This document shows, in pieces, positions 54,090-63,807 of a DNA stretch of 64,000 nucleotides. The translations under genes were made by a program, and so were the position numbers. The stretch is from JAGNZR01 sp051656905 (GTDB lineage: Bacteria; Fusobacteriota; Fusobacteriia; Fusobacteriales; Fusobacteriaceae), in NCBI GenBank assembly GCA_051656905.1, contig JBOFJQ010000021.1:22077-86076 (forward strand), given 5' to 3'. Positions within the stretch are counted from its first letter, which is position 1. Each line of letters opens with the position of its first letter. The notes below the pieces were generated by a model. It saw only the letters and a list, made by a program, of their open reading frames with translations. It was not told the DNA's origin and ran no database searches.

Positions 54090-54372
54090 GAATACATCAG
54101 AAATAATAGATGAAGCCTTAAAAAAAAGTAAAAAACTTAGAGAAGTATATTTAAAAGCAAAATGGAATGAAGTTGTAGGGGATTCTTTAACAGAAAGGTG
54201 TTATCCTTTAAAAATTATTGATGAATGTCTATATGTAGTTGCAGATACAAGTTCTGTTGCTAATTATTTAAGGATGTCCCAAGAAGATATTATTTTTAAA
54301 GTTAATAGGATTTTAAAAGATGAAATCATAAAGGACATAAGAATAAAAATAGGTGTAATGGAAAAGAGATAA
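54064..54372 (+). CDS. DUF721 / DciA-like protein (likely replicative helicase operator)
   Basis: 102 residues of the DUF721 type: ALKKSKKLREVYLKAKWNEVVGDSLTERCYPLKI, DECLYVVADTSSVANYLRM. DciA proteins help load DnaB helicase in bacteria lacking DnaC/DnaI. The first ATG is at 54064; an alternative at 54076 reduces the overlap with recF to 14 bp. A helicase loader encoded two genes from a Rep-type initiator fits the idea of a complete initiation set here. Confidence 0.82.
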   Translation: MVLCMIQIKNTSEIIDEALKKSKKLREVYLKAKWNEVVGDSLTERCYPLKIIDECLYVVADTSSVANYLRMSQEDIIFKVNRILKDEIIKDIRIKIGVMEKR

Positions 54373-54394
54373 GAAAAGAGTTTTGGAGGAATAA

Positions 54395-56329
54395 ATGAGT
54401 AATAGTAATAATAATTATCAAGCAGAAAATATAACGGTACTAGAAGGTTTAGAAGCGGTTAGAAAAAGACCAGGAATGTATATAGGTACAACATCAGAAA
54501 GAGGACTACACCATTTAGTGTGGGAAATAGTAGATAACGCTGTAGACGAAGCTCTTGCAGGTTATTGTAACAAGATAGATATATCTATCTTACCTGGGAA
54601 TATTATAGAAGTTTCTGATAATGGAAGAGGTATCCCTACAGGGATTCATCCAAAATATGGAAAATCAGCAATGGAGATCGTTTTAACTGTTCTGCATGCT
54701 GGTGGAAAATTTGAAAATAATAACTATAAAGTGTCAGGAGGACTTCATGGAGTTGGAGTTTCTGTTGTTAATGCACTTTCAGAATGGTTAGAAGTAACAG
54801 TAAAAAGAGATGGAAAAGTATGGTACCAAAAATATGATAGAGGTGTGCCTCAAGAAGATGTAAAAATTATAGGTGATGTTGCAGATGAAACATCTGGAAC
54901 AACAGTAAGATTTAAACCTGACGGTGATATTTTTGAAACTTTAGTTTATGATTACTCTATTCTTCATACAAGATTAAAAGAGTTAGCATATTTAAATAAA
55001 GGGTTAACAATACATTTGAAAGATATAAGAAAAGAGGATAAAGAAAAACAAAGAGATGAACTATTAAAATTTGATGGTGGAATAGTAGACTTCTTAAATG
55101 ATGTTGTTGGAACAGAAACTTTAAGAATCGTAAAAGATCCTATTTTTATGTCAGGTGAGCAAGATGGAGTAATAGTTGAAATATCTATGCTTTATACAGT
55201 TAATCAATCAGAGATCATATACTCTTTCGTAAATAATATAAATACTCATGAAGGTGGAACTCACGTTGCTGGATTTAGAACAGCTTTAACTAGAGTTATG
55301 AATGATGTTGCAAAAGCTCAAGGTCTTATAAAAGATAAAGATGGAAAACTTCAAGGAACAGATGTAAGAGAAGGGGTAGTATCTATAGTTTCTATAAAAA
55401 TACCTGAGCCACAATTTGAAGGGCAAACTAAAACAAAATTAGGAAACTCAGAGGTTACAGGTATAGTTTCATCTGTTGTTGGTTCTCATTTAAAAATGTT
55501 CTTAGAAGATGCACCAAACATAACTAAAGGGATAGTAGATAAAATACTTAACTCTAAAAAAGCAAGAGAGGCTGCTCAAAGAGCTAGAGAGTTAGTTCTT
55601 AGAAAATCTGCTCTAGATATTGGTTCATTACCTGGAAAACTTGCAGATTGCTCATCTAAAAATGCAGCAGAATGCGAAGTATATATAGTTGAGGGAGACT
55701 CAGCTGGAGGTTCTGCAAAACAAGGAAGAGATAGAGCTTTCCAAGCGATATTACCTTTAAGAGGAAAAATTATAAATGTTGAAAAATCTGGTCTTCATAA
55801 AGCTCTAGAAAATACAGAGATAAGATCTCTTATAACAGCTTTTGGAACAAGTATTGGAGACAATTTTAATATAGAAAAATTAAGATATGGAAAAATAATA
55901 ATAATGACAGATGCCGACGTAGATGGTGCTCATATAAGAACACTTATATTGACATTCTTCTACAGATATATGGTTGATTTAATTCAATGTGGAAATGTAT
56001 TTATAGCACAACCACCACTGTATAAAGTTTCTGCTGGAAAGTCAGTTGTTTACGCATATAGTGATAAACAGATGAAAGACGTAGCAACAAGTTTAGAGAG
56101 CGAAGGAAAAAAATATACCCTTCAAAGATATAAAGGATTAGGAGAGATGAACCCTGAGCAACTTTGGGAAACAACAATGAATCCTGATTCAAGAACACTA
56201 TTAAGAGTAACGATAGATGATGCAAGAACAGCTGATATGCTATTTGATAAACTTATGGGTGATAAAGTAGAGCCTAGAAAAGAGTTTATAGAAGAGCATG
56301 CTGAGTATGTAAAAAATCTTGATATTTAA
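54395..56329 (+). CDS. gyrB: DNA gyrase subunit B
   Basis: ATPase subunit of gyrase. GHKL motifs EIVDNAVDEALAGYC and GRGIPTGIHPKYGKSA, the GGLHGVGVSVVNALS loop, and the Toprim domain EGDSAGGSAKQGRDR ... MTDADVDGAHIRTL. 644 residues is normal. GGAGG lies 7 bases before the ATG. It follows the DciA-like gene by 22 bp. Confidence 0.98.
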   Translation: MSNSNNNYQAENITVLEGLEAVRKRPGMYIGTTSERGLHHLVWEIVDNAVDEALAGYCNKIDISILPGNIIEVSDNGRGIPTGIHPKYGKSAMEIVLTVLHAGGKFENNNYKVSGGLHGVGVSVVNALSEWLEVTVKRDGKVWYQKYDRGVPQEDVKIIGDVADETSGTTVRFKPDGDIFETLVYDYSILHTRLKELAYLNKGLTIHLKDIRKEDKEKQRDELLKFDGGIVDFLNDVVGTETLRIVKDPIFMSGEQDGVIVEISMLYTVNQSEIIYSFVNNINTHEGGTHVAGFRTALTRVMNDVAKAQGLIKDKDGKLQGTDVREGVVSIVSIKIPEPQFEGQTKTKLGNSEVTGIVSSVVGSHLKMFLEDAPNITKGIVDKILNSKKAREAAQRARELVLRKSALDIGSLPGKLADCSSKNAAECEVYIVEGDSAGGSAKQGRDRAFQAILPLRGKIINVEKSGLHKALENTEIRSLITAFGTSIGDNFNIEKLRYGKIIIMTDADVDGAHIRTLILTFFYRYMVDLIQCGNVFIAQPPLYKVSAGKSVVYAYSDKQMKDVATSLESEGKKYTLQRYKGLGEMNPEQLWETTMNPDSRTLLRVTIDDARTADMLFDKLMGDKVEPRKEFIEEHAEYVKNLDI

Positions 56330-56366
56330 TAGAGTGAAAATAATATAGTGGAAATAAAAAAAACAT

Positions 56367-56384
56367 ATGTATACGAACGTTAAT
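56367..56384 (+). repeat. ATGTATACG element, copy 3
   Basis: ATGTATACGAACGTTAAT in the 85-bp gap before gyrA. Matches ATGTATACGWAY-NN-TAAT. No clear terminator or promoter is otherwise seen in this gap. Confidence 0.45.
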
Positions 56385-56414
56385 AAAATGTTTTTTTAGT
56401 TTTGAGGAGGATTA

Positions 56415-58964
56415 ATGTCGAACAATATTACAAATTCAATAGATGCTGTAAACAATAGATATATAGAAGATGAAATGAAACAATCTTACTTAGATTACTC
56501 AATGAGTGTTATAGTAAGTAGAGCTTTACCAGATGTAAGAGATGGATTAAAACCAGTTCATAGAAGAGTATTATTTGCAATGAATGAAATGGGAATGACT
56601 TATGATAAGCCTCACAAGAAATCAGCTAGAATAGTTGGAGAAGTTTTAGGTAAGTATCACCCACATGGAGACTCTTCAGTTTATAATACAATGGTAAGAA
56701 TGGCCCAAGAGTTTAGTTATAGATATCCCCTTGTAGATGGTCACGGAAACTTCGGTTCAATAGATGGAGATTCAGCGGCAGCAATGAGATATACGGAAGC
56801 AAGAATGTCTAAAATCACAGGTGAATTACTTGATGATATAGATAAAAACACTATAGATTTTAGAAAAAACTTTGATGATTCCCTAGATGAACCAACAGTT
56901 TTACCAGCAAGAGTTCCTCATTTATTATTAAATGGAGCAACAGGAATTGCTGTAGGAATGGCAACAAATATACCACCTCATAACTTAGGAGAGGTATGTG
57001 ACGGAGTTTTAGCTCTTATAGATAATCCTGAAATAGCTCCAGCAGAGCTTATTCACCATATAAAAGGTCCAGATTTTCCAACAGGTGGAATAATCGATGG
57101 AACTAAAGGTATTTATGATGCTTACCTAACTGGAAGAGGTAGAGTAAGAGTTAGAGGAAAAGTTGAAATAGAGGAAGCTAAGAATGGAAAGGTTTCGATA
57201 GTTATAAAAGAAATACCTTATCAACTTAATAAATCTAGTTTAGTTGAAAAAATAGCTGAACTTGTAAAAGAAAAGAAATTAACAGGTATAACAGATTTAA
57301 GAGATGAATCTGATAGAGATGGAATTAGAGTAGTTATTGAGGTTAAAAAAGGTGAAGAACCTGAATTAATTCTTAACAAACTTTACAAATACACTGAGCT
57401 ACAAAATACATTCGGTATAATACTACTTGCTCTTGTAAACAACATTCCAAAAGTACTTACTTTAAAAGAGATACTTGAAGAGTATTTAAAACATAGATTT
57501 GAAGTTATAGTTAGAAGAACAAAATTTGATTTAGATAAAGCTGAAAAAAGAGCTCATTTATTACAAGGTTTTGTAATAGCTTTAGAGAATATTGATAGAA
57601 TAATTGAGATTGTTAAAGCTTCACCAGATTCTAATGCAGCAAAAGAAAACTTAATAGCTAAATACTCTTTCAGTGAAGCTCAAGCAAAAGCTATACTTGA
57701 ACTTAGAATTCAAAGATTAACAGGTATGGAAAGAGAAAAAATTGATGCAGAATACAAAGAAATTCAACTTTTAATTAGTGATTTAAATGATATCTTAAAT
57801 AATGACTCAAGAGTTTTCACAATTATTAAAGATGATTTAATTTATATAAAAGATAAATATGCTGATGATAGAAGAACTCAAATAGAAGCAGAAAGATTGG
57901 ATATAAATGCAGAAGATCTTATAAAAGATGAAAATGTTATTATAACAATAACTAATAAAGGTTATGTAAAGAGAATGGAAGTTAGTAAATACAAGGCACA
58001 AAAAAGAGGTGGAAAAGGTGTTTCTACTCAAAACACAGTTGAAGATGACTTTGTTGAGAAAATATACGCTGCTTCAAACCTTAATAGCTTAATGATATTT
58101 ACTGATAAAGGTAGAGCATTTAGCTTAAAAGTTTATGAAATACCAGATTTCTCTAAGCAATCAAGAGGTAAGTTAATAGCTAACATAATAAAATTAGAAG
58201 AGAACGAGAAGGTTCAATCTATAATAAAAGTTGAAGAGTTTACTGAGCATAGAAGCATTATATTTGCTACGAAAAAAGGTGTTATTAAGAAGACTAGCTT
58301 AGACGAATTTAAACACTTAAGAAGTAACGGTATAAGAGCTATTAAACTGAAAGAAAATGATGATATTATCTATGTTGGATTAATGGATGATGAAAAAGAT
58401 CAGATGTTTATGGCAACAAAACATGGAAATGCTATAAGATTCCCAATGGCTGAAATAAGAGAGATAGGAAGAAATGCATCAGGTGTTAAAGGTATAACAC
58501 TGAAAGTAGATGACGAAATAGTATCTGCTTCAATTATTAAAGAGGAAGCAACTATCTTAACAGTTACAGAGAATGGATTTGGAAAGCGTACTAGAATAAA
58601 TGAATATCCACTTCAAGGTAGAGCTGGAAAAGGTGTAATTAACATTAGATGTAACTCTAAAACAGGGGTTGTTGTATCAGTAACTCCTATAGTTGATGAG
58701 GAAGAGGTAATGGCAATAACATCTTCAGGAATAGTTATTAGAACACCAGCACATATGATATCTATCTACGGAAGAGCAACACAAGGTGTTATGATAATGA
58801 GAATAGCAGAAGAGGAAAAATTAGTTTCTATTGCTACAGTTCAAGCTGAGGAAGAGGAAGAGTTCTCTGAATTTGAATTAAACGAAGATAAAGATCTTTC
58901 AACTATAGAAAATGATGAGTTAACAGAAGAAGGGGTTAAAACTCCAGAAATAGACAAAAATTAA
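56415..58964 (+). CDS. gyrA: DNA gyrase subunit A
   Basis: DNA cleavage subunit. The N-terminal winged-helix region starts SYLDYSMSVIVSRALPDVRDGLKP. The catalytic Tyr is in AAMRYTEARMSK (about 123). The C-terminal beta-pinwheel carries the GyrA box RRGGKGV-like sequence QKRGGKGVST, which makes it gyrase rather than topoisomerase IV. The 849-residue protein has an acidic tail. AGGAGG precedes the start. Confidence 0.97.
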   Translation: MSNNITNSIDAVNNRYIEDEMKQSYLDYSMSVIVSRALPDVRDGLKPVHRRVLFAMNEMGMTYDKPHKKSARIVGEVLGKYHPHGDSSVYNTMVRMAQEFSYRYPLVDGHGNFGSIDGDSAAAMRYTEARMSKITGELLDDIDKNTIDFRKNFDDSLDEPTVLPARVPHLLLNGATGIAVGMATNIPPHNLGEVCDGVLALIDNPEIAPAELIHHIKGPDFPTGGIIDGTKGIYDAYLTGRGRVRVRGKVEIEEAKNGKVSIVIKEIPYQLNKSSLVEKIAELVKEKKLTGITDLRDESDRDGIRVVIEVKKGEEPELILNKLYKYTELQNTFGIILLALVNNIPKVLTLKEILEEYLKHRFEVIVRRTKFDLDKAEKRAHLLQGFVIALENIDRIIEIVKASPDSNAAKENLIAKYSFSEAQAKAILELRIQRLTGMEREKIDAEYKEIQLLISDLNDILNNDSRVFTIIKDDLIYIKDKYADDRRTQIEAERLDINAEDLIKDENVIITITNKGYVKRMEVSKYKAQKRGGKGVSTQNTVEDDFVEKIYAASNLNSLMIFTDKGRAFSLKVYEIPDFSKQSRGKLIANIIKLEENEKVQSIIKVEEFTEHRSIIFATKKGVIKKTSLDEFKHLRSNGIRAIKLKENDDIIYVGLMDDEKDQMFMATKHGNAIRFPMAEIREIGRNASGVKGITLKVDDEIVSASIIKEEATILTVTENGFGKRTRINEYPLQGRAGKGVINIRCNSKTGVVVSVTPIVDEEEVMAITSSGIVIRTPAHMISIYGRATQGVMIMRIAEEEKLVSIATVQAEEEEEFSEFELNEDKDLSTIENDELTEEGVKTPEIDKN

Positions 58965-59039
58965 TTAAAAATGTTTTAAACTTACATAAAATAAATTAAA
59001 TCAAGATTAAAAATATGTAAAAATCTCGGAGGTATAAAA

Positions 59040-59801
59040 ATGAAAAAAGCTTTAGTTTTATTTGGAAATGAAGAGAATACACACAATTTAATTAAGAGTT
59101 GTATCTATTTAAAAGAAAAATTTGGATATAATTTAAATGCAATTTTAGTAAGAGATGTAATAACAGAAACAATGTCTATGGGACAAGGGTTAATAGCAAA
59201 TGTTAACTATCCTCTTTTTGTAGATGATATGATAAAAATAGAGAAAGAAGAGTTAAAATCATTAGTTGAAGAGTTAAAAGAGGAAAAATTAAAGATAGAT
59301 TTAACTTATGAAATTGGAATAATAAGTGAAACTATAAGAGAGTATATGAAGAGTTATGATTTACTTGTCCTTGGTAAAGGAGTAGTTGCTTCAGACATTT
59401 TAATGGATGTTTTAAAAGAAAATTATAAAGCTACTTTGATACTAGGAGAAGAGGAACTTAAATTTTCAGACATATATATAGCAAATGATGATAGTGTTGA
59501 AGTAAACAGAAGTTGTTACAGCTTTATTAGAGATTTTCCTGAAATAAAAGAGTTTATTTCAGTTCAGGAAAACTCTAGTGAAGAAAACAAACTTAATGAA
59601 TATCTAATTTCTAAACAGAAAAAAATAGAAGTTAAGAAGTTTTCAGATTCAAAGAGTTTAATAGAGTTTGTAAAGAATGTGGAAAATAATGGAGTTACTA
59701 TTATGGGTAATCTTAGCAGAAATTACTTTGTAGAAAAGATAATGGGAAGATCAGGATTAAAAATACTTGAAAAAGCTAAGATGGCAATATATATAGGTTA
59801 A
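59040..59801 (+). CDS. UspA-like protein of unknown function
   Basis: 253 residues. The N-terminal half (about 1-140) has the alternating strand/helix pattern of the universal stress protein fold (KKALVLFGNEENTHNLIKSC ... YDLLVLGKGVVASDIL). The second half repeats a similar layout without a clear ATP-binding motif. CGGAGG precedes the ATG. It is 75 bp after gyrA and 11 bp before the phosphoesterase gene. The assignment is from fold-like pattern only. Confidence 0.55.
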   Translation: MKKALVLFGNEENTHNLIKSCIYLKEKFGYNLNAILVRDVITETMSMGQGLIANVNYPLFVDDMIKIEKEELKSLVEELKEEKLKIDLTYEIGIISETIREYMKSYDLLVLGKGVVASDILMDVLKENYKATLILGEEELKFSDIYIANDDSVEVNRSCYSFIRDFPEIKEFISVQENSSEENKLNEYLISKQKKIEVKKFSDSKSLIEFVKNVENNGVTIMGNLSRNYFVEKIMGRSGLKILEKAKMAIYIG

Positions 59802-59812
59802 AGGAAGTTAAA

Positions 59813-60271
59813 ATGAATATTTTAGTTATAAGTGATTCTCACGGAGAGTTATCAAATATAATAAAAGTGTATGAACTGGAACAACCAGATTTAATTCTAT
59901 CTGCTGGTGATTGTCTAGAGGATATAAAAGAATTAAGCTATATTTATAAGGGATTAAGGTATGAATCTGTAAGGGGTAATTGTGATTATTTTACAGATAT
60001 TTTAGAACAAAATAAGTTGTTGGAAGTATGTGAAAAAAAGATATTTTTGACTCATGGTCATCTATATGGTGTAAAGTCAGATTTACGCCATATAGAAGAA
60101 CAAGGTGAAGAGTTAGGAGTTAATATTGTAGTTTTTGGACATACGCATAGGTCATATTTAAATAAAGTAAATGAAATATTTTATTTTAACCCTGGAGCAA
60201 TGATAGAGGGAAAGTATGGTATAATAAGTATAAAAAAAAATCAGATAGATTTTTTTCAAAAACAAATTTAG
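59813..60271 (+). CDS. YfcE/MJ0936-type metallophosphoesterase
   Basis: 152 residues with all calcineurin-like motifs in order: ISDSHGE (D-x-H), SAGDCLED (GD), RGNCD (GNxD), LTHGH, and FGHTHRS (GHxH). The family comprises small phosphodiesterases with broad in vitro activity; its natural substrate is unknown. It is 18 bp upstream of pheS in the same direction. Confidence 0.9.
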   Translation: MNILVISDSHGELSNIIKVYELEQPDLILSAGDCLEDIKELSYIYKGLRYESVRGNCDYFTDILEQNKLLEVCEKKIFLTHGHLYGVKSDLRHIEEQGEELGVNIVVFGHTHRSYLNKVNEIFYFNPGAMIEGKYGIISIKKNQIDFFQKQI

Positions 60272-60289
60272 AACTTAGTTGGAGGAGTA

Positions 60290-61306
60290 ATGCATAGCAC
60301 AATGGATATAATAATCAAGGAAGCACTAGAAAACATAGAAAAAGCAAGTTCTATGGTAGAATTAGAAGACTTAAGAATCAAATTTTTAGGTAAAAAAGGA
60401 ACGATAACAGATTTATCAAAAAAAATGAAGGATTTAACTCCTGAAGAGAGACCAACATTTGGTCAAAAAGTAAATGAAGTAAGAGATACTGTAACTGCAG
60501 CACTAGACGAGAAAAAAGAGATTTTAAAAAACATAGAGAAATTAAAGAAAATAGAGGAAGAAAAAATAGATATCACACTTCCAGGTGAAGAAGTTGAGCT
60601 AGGATCTTTCCATCCAATAACTGAGACAACAAATTTTTTAAAAGATATATTTATAAAAATGGGATTTGATATTTCAGAAGGACCAGAAATAGAGAAAGTA
60701 AAATATAATTTTGACTCTTTAAATATTCCAGAGAATCACCCATCAAGAGATTGGCAAGATACATTCTACATAAAAAATGATGAAGTTTTAAGAACTCATA
60801 CATCTCCAGTTCAAGTGAGATATATGTTAAAAAATGAACCTCCATTTAGAATGATATGCCCAGGTAAAGTTTATAGATCTGATTATGATATTTCTCATAC
60901 ACCAATGTTCCACCAATTAGAGGGATTAATGGTTGGAGAAAATATCTCTTTCGCAAATTTAAAAGCTATATTAACTGAATTTGTAAAGAATGTTTTCGGA
61001 GATACAAAAGTAAGATTCAGACCACACTTTTTCCCATTTACAGAACCAAGTGCTGAAATGGACGTTCAATGTGTAATTTGTAAAGGTGACGGATGTAGAC
61101 TTTGTAAAAATAGTGGTTGGCTAGAAATAATGGGATGCGGAATGGTAGATCCAGAAGTTTTAAAAGCAGCAGGGTATGATAGTAAAATGTATACAGGTTT
61201 TGCATTTGGAATGGGAATAGAAAGAATAACAATGTTAAGATACGGAATAGATGATTTAAGAGCTTTCTTTGAAAATGATGTTAGATTTTTAAAGCAATTT
61301 AAATAG
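60290..61306 (+). CDS. pheS: Phenylalanine-tRNA ligase alpha subunit
   Basis: Catalytic subunit charging tRNA-Phe. An N-terminal coiled-coil (about 1-100) leads to the class II core: motif 2 region ICPGKVYRSDYDISHTPMFHQLEG, the CxxC-type insert CVICKGDGCRLCKNSGWLEI and motif 3 FAFGMGIERITMLRYGI. At 338 residues it is normal. The start at 60290 lies 3 bases after GGAGGAG; an ATG 12 bp further on is also possible. No T-box leader is seen. Confidence 0.96.
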   Translation: MHSTMDIIIKEALENIEKASSMVELEDLRIKFLGKKGTITDLSKKMKDLTPEERPTFGQKVNEVRDTVTAALDEKKEILKNIEKLKKIEEEKIDITLPGEEVELGSFHPITETTNFLKDIFIKMGFDISEGPEIEKVKYNFDSLNIPENHPSRDWQDTFYIKNDEVLRTHTSPVQVRYMLKNEPPFRMICPGKVYRSDYDISHTPMFHQLEGLMVGENISFANLKAILTEFVKNVFGDTKVRFRPHFFPFTEPSAEMDVQCVICKGDGCRLCKNSGWLEIMGCGMVDPEVLKAAGYDSKMYTGFAFGMGIERITMLRYGIDDLRAFFENDVRFLKQFK

Positions 61307-61357
61307 AAAAATTATTGAAAAAAAGATAAGACTTAAATATAGGAGAAGAGATAATAA

Positions 61358-63745
61358 ATGTTAATTTCATTAGAATGGTTAAAGGAATATGTTGATATTA
61401 AAGAGGATATACAAGAGTTAGAAAATAGTTTAACAATGATAGGACAAGAGGTTGAAGCTATTGAGATTCAAGGTAAAGATTTAGCAAATGTTGTAATTGG
61501 TGAAATTGTAGAATATGATAGACATCCAGAAGCAGAAAAACTAACTCTTTTAAAAGTAAAAGTAGGAGAGGAAGAGATTCTTCAAATAGTATGTGGAGCT
61601 CAAAATCACAAACTAGGAGATAAAGTTGTTGTAGCTAAGATAGGTGCATCACTTCCTGGAGATTTCAAAATCAAAAAGAGCAAAATTAGAGGTGTAGAAT
61701 CTCAAGGTATGCTATGTTCAGAGGTTGAATTAGGTTTAGGTAACGATGCAAGTGGAATTATTATATTACCTGAGAATGCTCAAATTGGTGAAGAATATAG
61801 AGCTTATTTAGGAATGAACGATGTAATTTTTGAACTTGAAATCACACCTAATAGACCAGATTGCCTTTCTCATATTGGTATAGCAAGAGAGATTGCAGCA
61901 TATTATGGTAGAAAAACTAAATATCCAAAAACAGATATAAATGAAGCTATAGAAAGAATTGAACAGAATATATCTGTAGATATTCTTGATAAAGAGAGAT
62001 GTAAAAAATATTATGGTAAATATATCAAAAATATAACAGTAAAAGAGTCTCCAGAATGGTTAAAGAAAAGAATAATGGCAATGGGATTAAAGTCAATTAA
62101 TAACATAGTAGATATATCTAACTATATTATGTTTGAATATAATCAACCAGTTCACATTTTTGATGCCAATAAAATAGCTGAATCTAAAATAGAAGTAAGA
62201 GCAGCAGTAAAAGGTGAAAAATTAGTAACTCTTGACGGTGTAGAAAGAGAGTTAGATGGAGAATTAATTATAGCTGATACAGAAAAACCACTTGCAATAG
62301 CAGGAATAATTGGTGGTTCTAACTGTGAAATTGATGAAAATACAAAAAATATCTTTATAGAGGTTGCTTACTTTACTCCAGAAAACATAAGAAAAACTTC
62401 AAAAGCTTTAGGTGTATCAACAGATTCATCTTATAGATTTGAGAGAGGAATAGATAAAGAAAACAAAGAGGTAGTTATCAATAGAATAACTCACTTAGTT
62501 GGATTAGTAGCTGGAGGAGATGTATTAAAAGGAATTATCAACGAAAATATTCAAAAAACAGATAAAATTGAAATTCCACTTAATATAACAAAATTAGGTG
62601 CTTTTGTTGGGAAGAAAATAGAGACTGAAATAGTTGCAAAAATATTAAGAAATCTTGAGTTAGAGGTTGAAATTATAGACTTAGATAACATGTTAATATC
62701 TCCTCCAACATACAGAGATGACTTACAGAGAACTGAAGATTTATATGAAGAGATAATCAGAATGTATGGATTTGAAAACATTGAAGATGTAATGCCTGTA
62801 GAAGATATCAGTGCTGGAAAAAAAGACGAAGGAATAGCTTTAGTTGATGAAGTTAAAGATATTTTAAAGAGAATAGGTTTAAAAGAGGTTATAAACTATA
62901 GTTTCGTATCTAAAAAAGCCATAGAAATTATGCAAATAGAAGGTAAAACTATAGAGATTTTAAATCCAATAAGTGAAGATTTCATAACAATGAGACCAAC
63001 ACTTCAGTATAGCTTACTTAGCAACATTAGAGATAACTACAACAGAAATCAAGATAACTTAAGGTTCTTCGAAGTTTCTAAAGTATTCTTACCAGCTGAA
63101 GAGTTAGCGAAAGAAGAGTATAGAATAGCTATAGCTCTTTCAGGAAAGAAAGAGAGAACACTGTGGAATCCAAAACCAACATCATATAACTTCTACTCTA
63201 TAAAAGGTTATGTAGAAAATATGTTTAGAGAGTTAGGTATTACAAAATATAATATTTTAAGAACTACAGATATTAATTTCCATCCAGAAAGAGCTGTGGA
63301 TGTATTTGTTGGAAATGAAAAAATTGGAGTGTTTGGTGAAATTCACCCTGATTTAGCAGAGAAAATGGATATAAAAAGAGATAGAGCACTTTTAGGAGAG
63401 TTTAATTTAGAATTAATAAAAAAATATATAAAAAGAAAATCTAAATATGAAAGATTGGTTAAATATCCAGAAGTAAAAAGAGATTTATCGATTCTTTTAG
63501 ATGACTGTGTAGAAGTTGGAAATATGTTAAATGACATAAAGAAAATATCTTCATTAGTTGAATCAGCTGATATATTCGATGTTTATAAAGGTAAAGGTAT
63601 TGAAGATTCAAAAAAATCAGTAGCAATAACTTTCGTACTTAGAAATAAAGAGAGAACTTTAGAAGAACAAGAGATTAAAGATGTTGTAGAAAAAGTTGTG
63701 GCTTTAATTAGTGAAAAATATAGAGGACAAATAAGAGAAGCGTAG
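61358..63745 (+). CDS. pheT: Phenylalanine-tRNA ligase beta subunit
   Basis: 795 residues in the usual order: EMAP-type tRNA-binding domain (about 40-150, VVIGEIVEYDRHPEAEKL), B3/B4 editing domain (IVDISNYIMFEYNQPVHIFD, RFERGID), B5 (about 400-470), class II-like core and the C-terminal FDX-ACB domain (KRKSKYERLVKYPEVKRDLS). It follows pheS by 51 bp; together they form the alpha2-beta2 enzyme. Confidence 0.97.
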   Translation: MLISLEWLKEYVDIKEDIQELENSLTMIGQEVEAIEIQGKDLANVVIGEIVEYDRHPEAEKLTLLKVKVGEEEILQIVCGAQNHKLGDKVVVAKIGASLPGDFKIKKSKIRGVESQGMLCSEVELGLGNDASGIIILPENAQIGEEYRAYLGMNDVIFELEITPNRPDCLSHIGIAREIAAYYGRKTKYPKTDINEAIERIEQNISVDILDKERCKKYYGKYIKNITVKESPEWLKKRIMAMGLKSINNIVDISNYIMFEYNQPVHIFDANKIAESKIEVRAAVKGEKLVTLDGVERELDGELIIADTEKPLAIAGIIGGSNCEIDENTKNIFIEVAYFTPENIRKTSKALGVSTDSSYRFERGIDKENKEVVINRITHLVGLVAGGDVLKGIINENIQKTDKIEIPLNITKLGAFVGKKIETEIVAKILRNLELEVEIIDLDNMLISPPTYRDDLQRTEDLYEEIIRMYGFENIEDVMPVEDISAGKKDEGIALVDEVKDILKRIGLKEVINYSFVSKKAIEIMQIEGKTIEILNPISEDFITMRPTLQYSLLSNIRDNYNRNQDNLRFFEVSKVFLPAEELAKEEYRIAIALSGKKERTLWNPKPTSYNFYSIKGYVENMFRELGITKYNILRTTDINFHPERAVDVFVGNEKIGVFGEIHPDLAEKMDIKRDRALLGEFNLELIKKYIKRKSKYERLVKYPEVKRDLSILLDDCVEVGNMLNDIKKISSLVESADIFDVYKGKGIEDSKKSVAITFVLRNKERTLEEQEIKDVVEKVVALISEKYRGQIREA

Positions 63746-63807
63746 TATTTAATAATAGTAGAAGTCCTAAGAATTAATAATTTTAATATATCACGGAGGA
63801 ATTAAAA

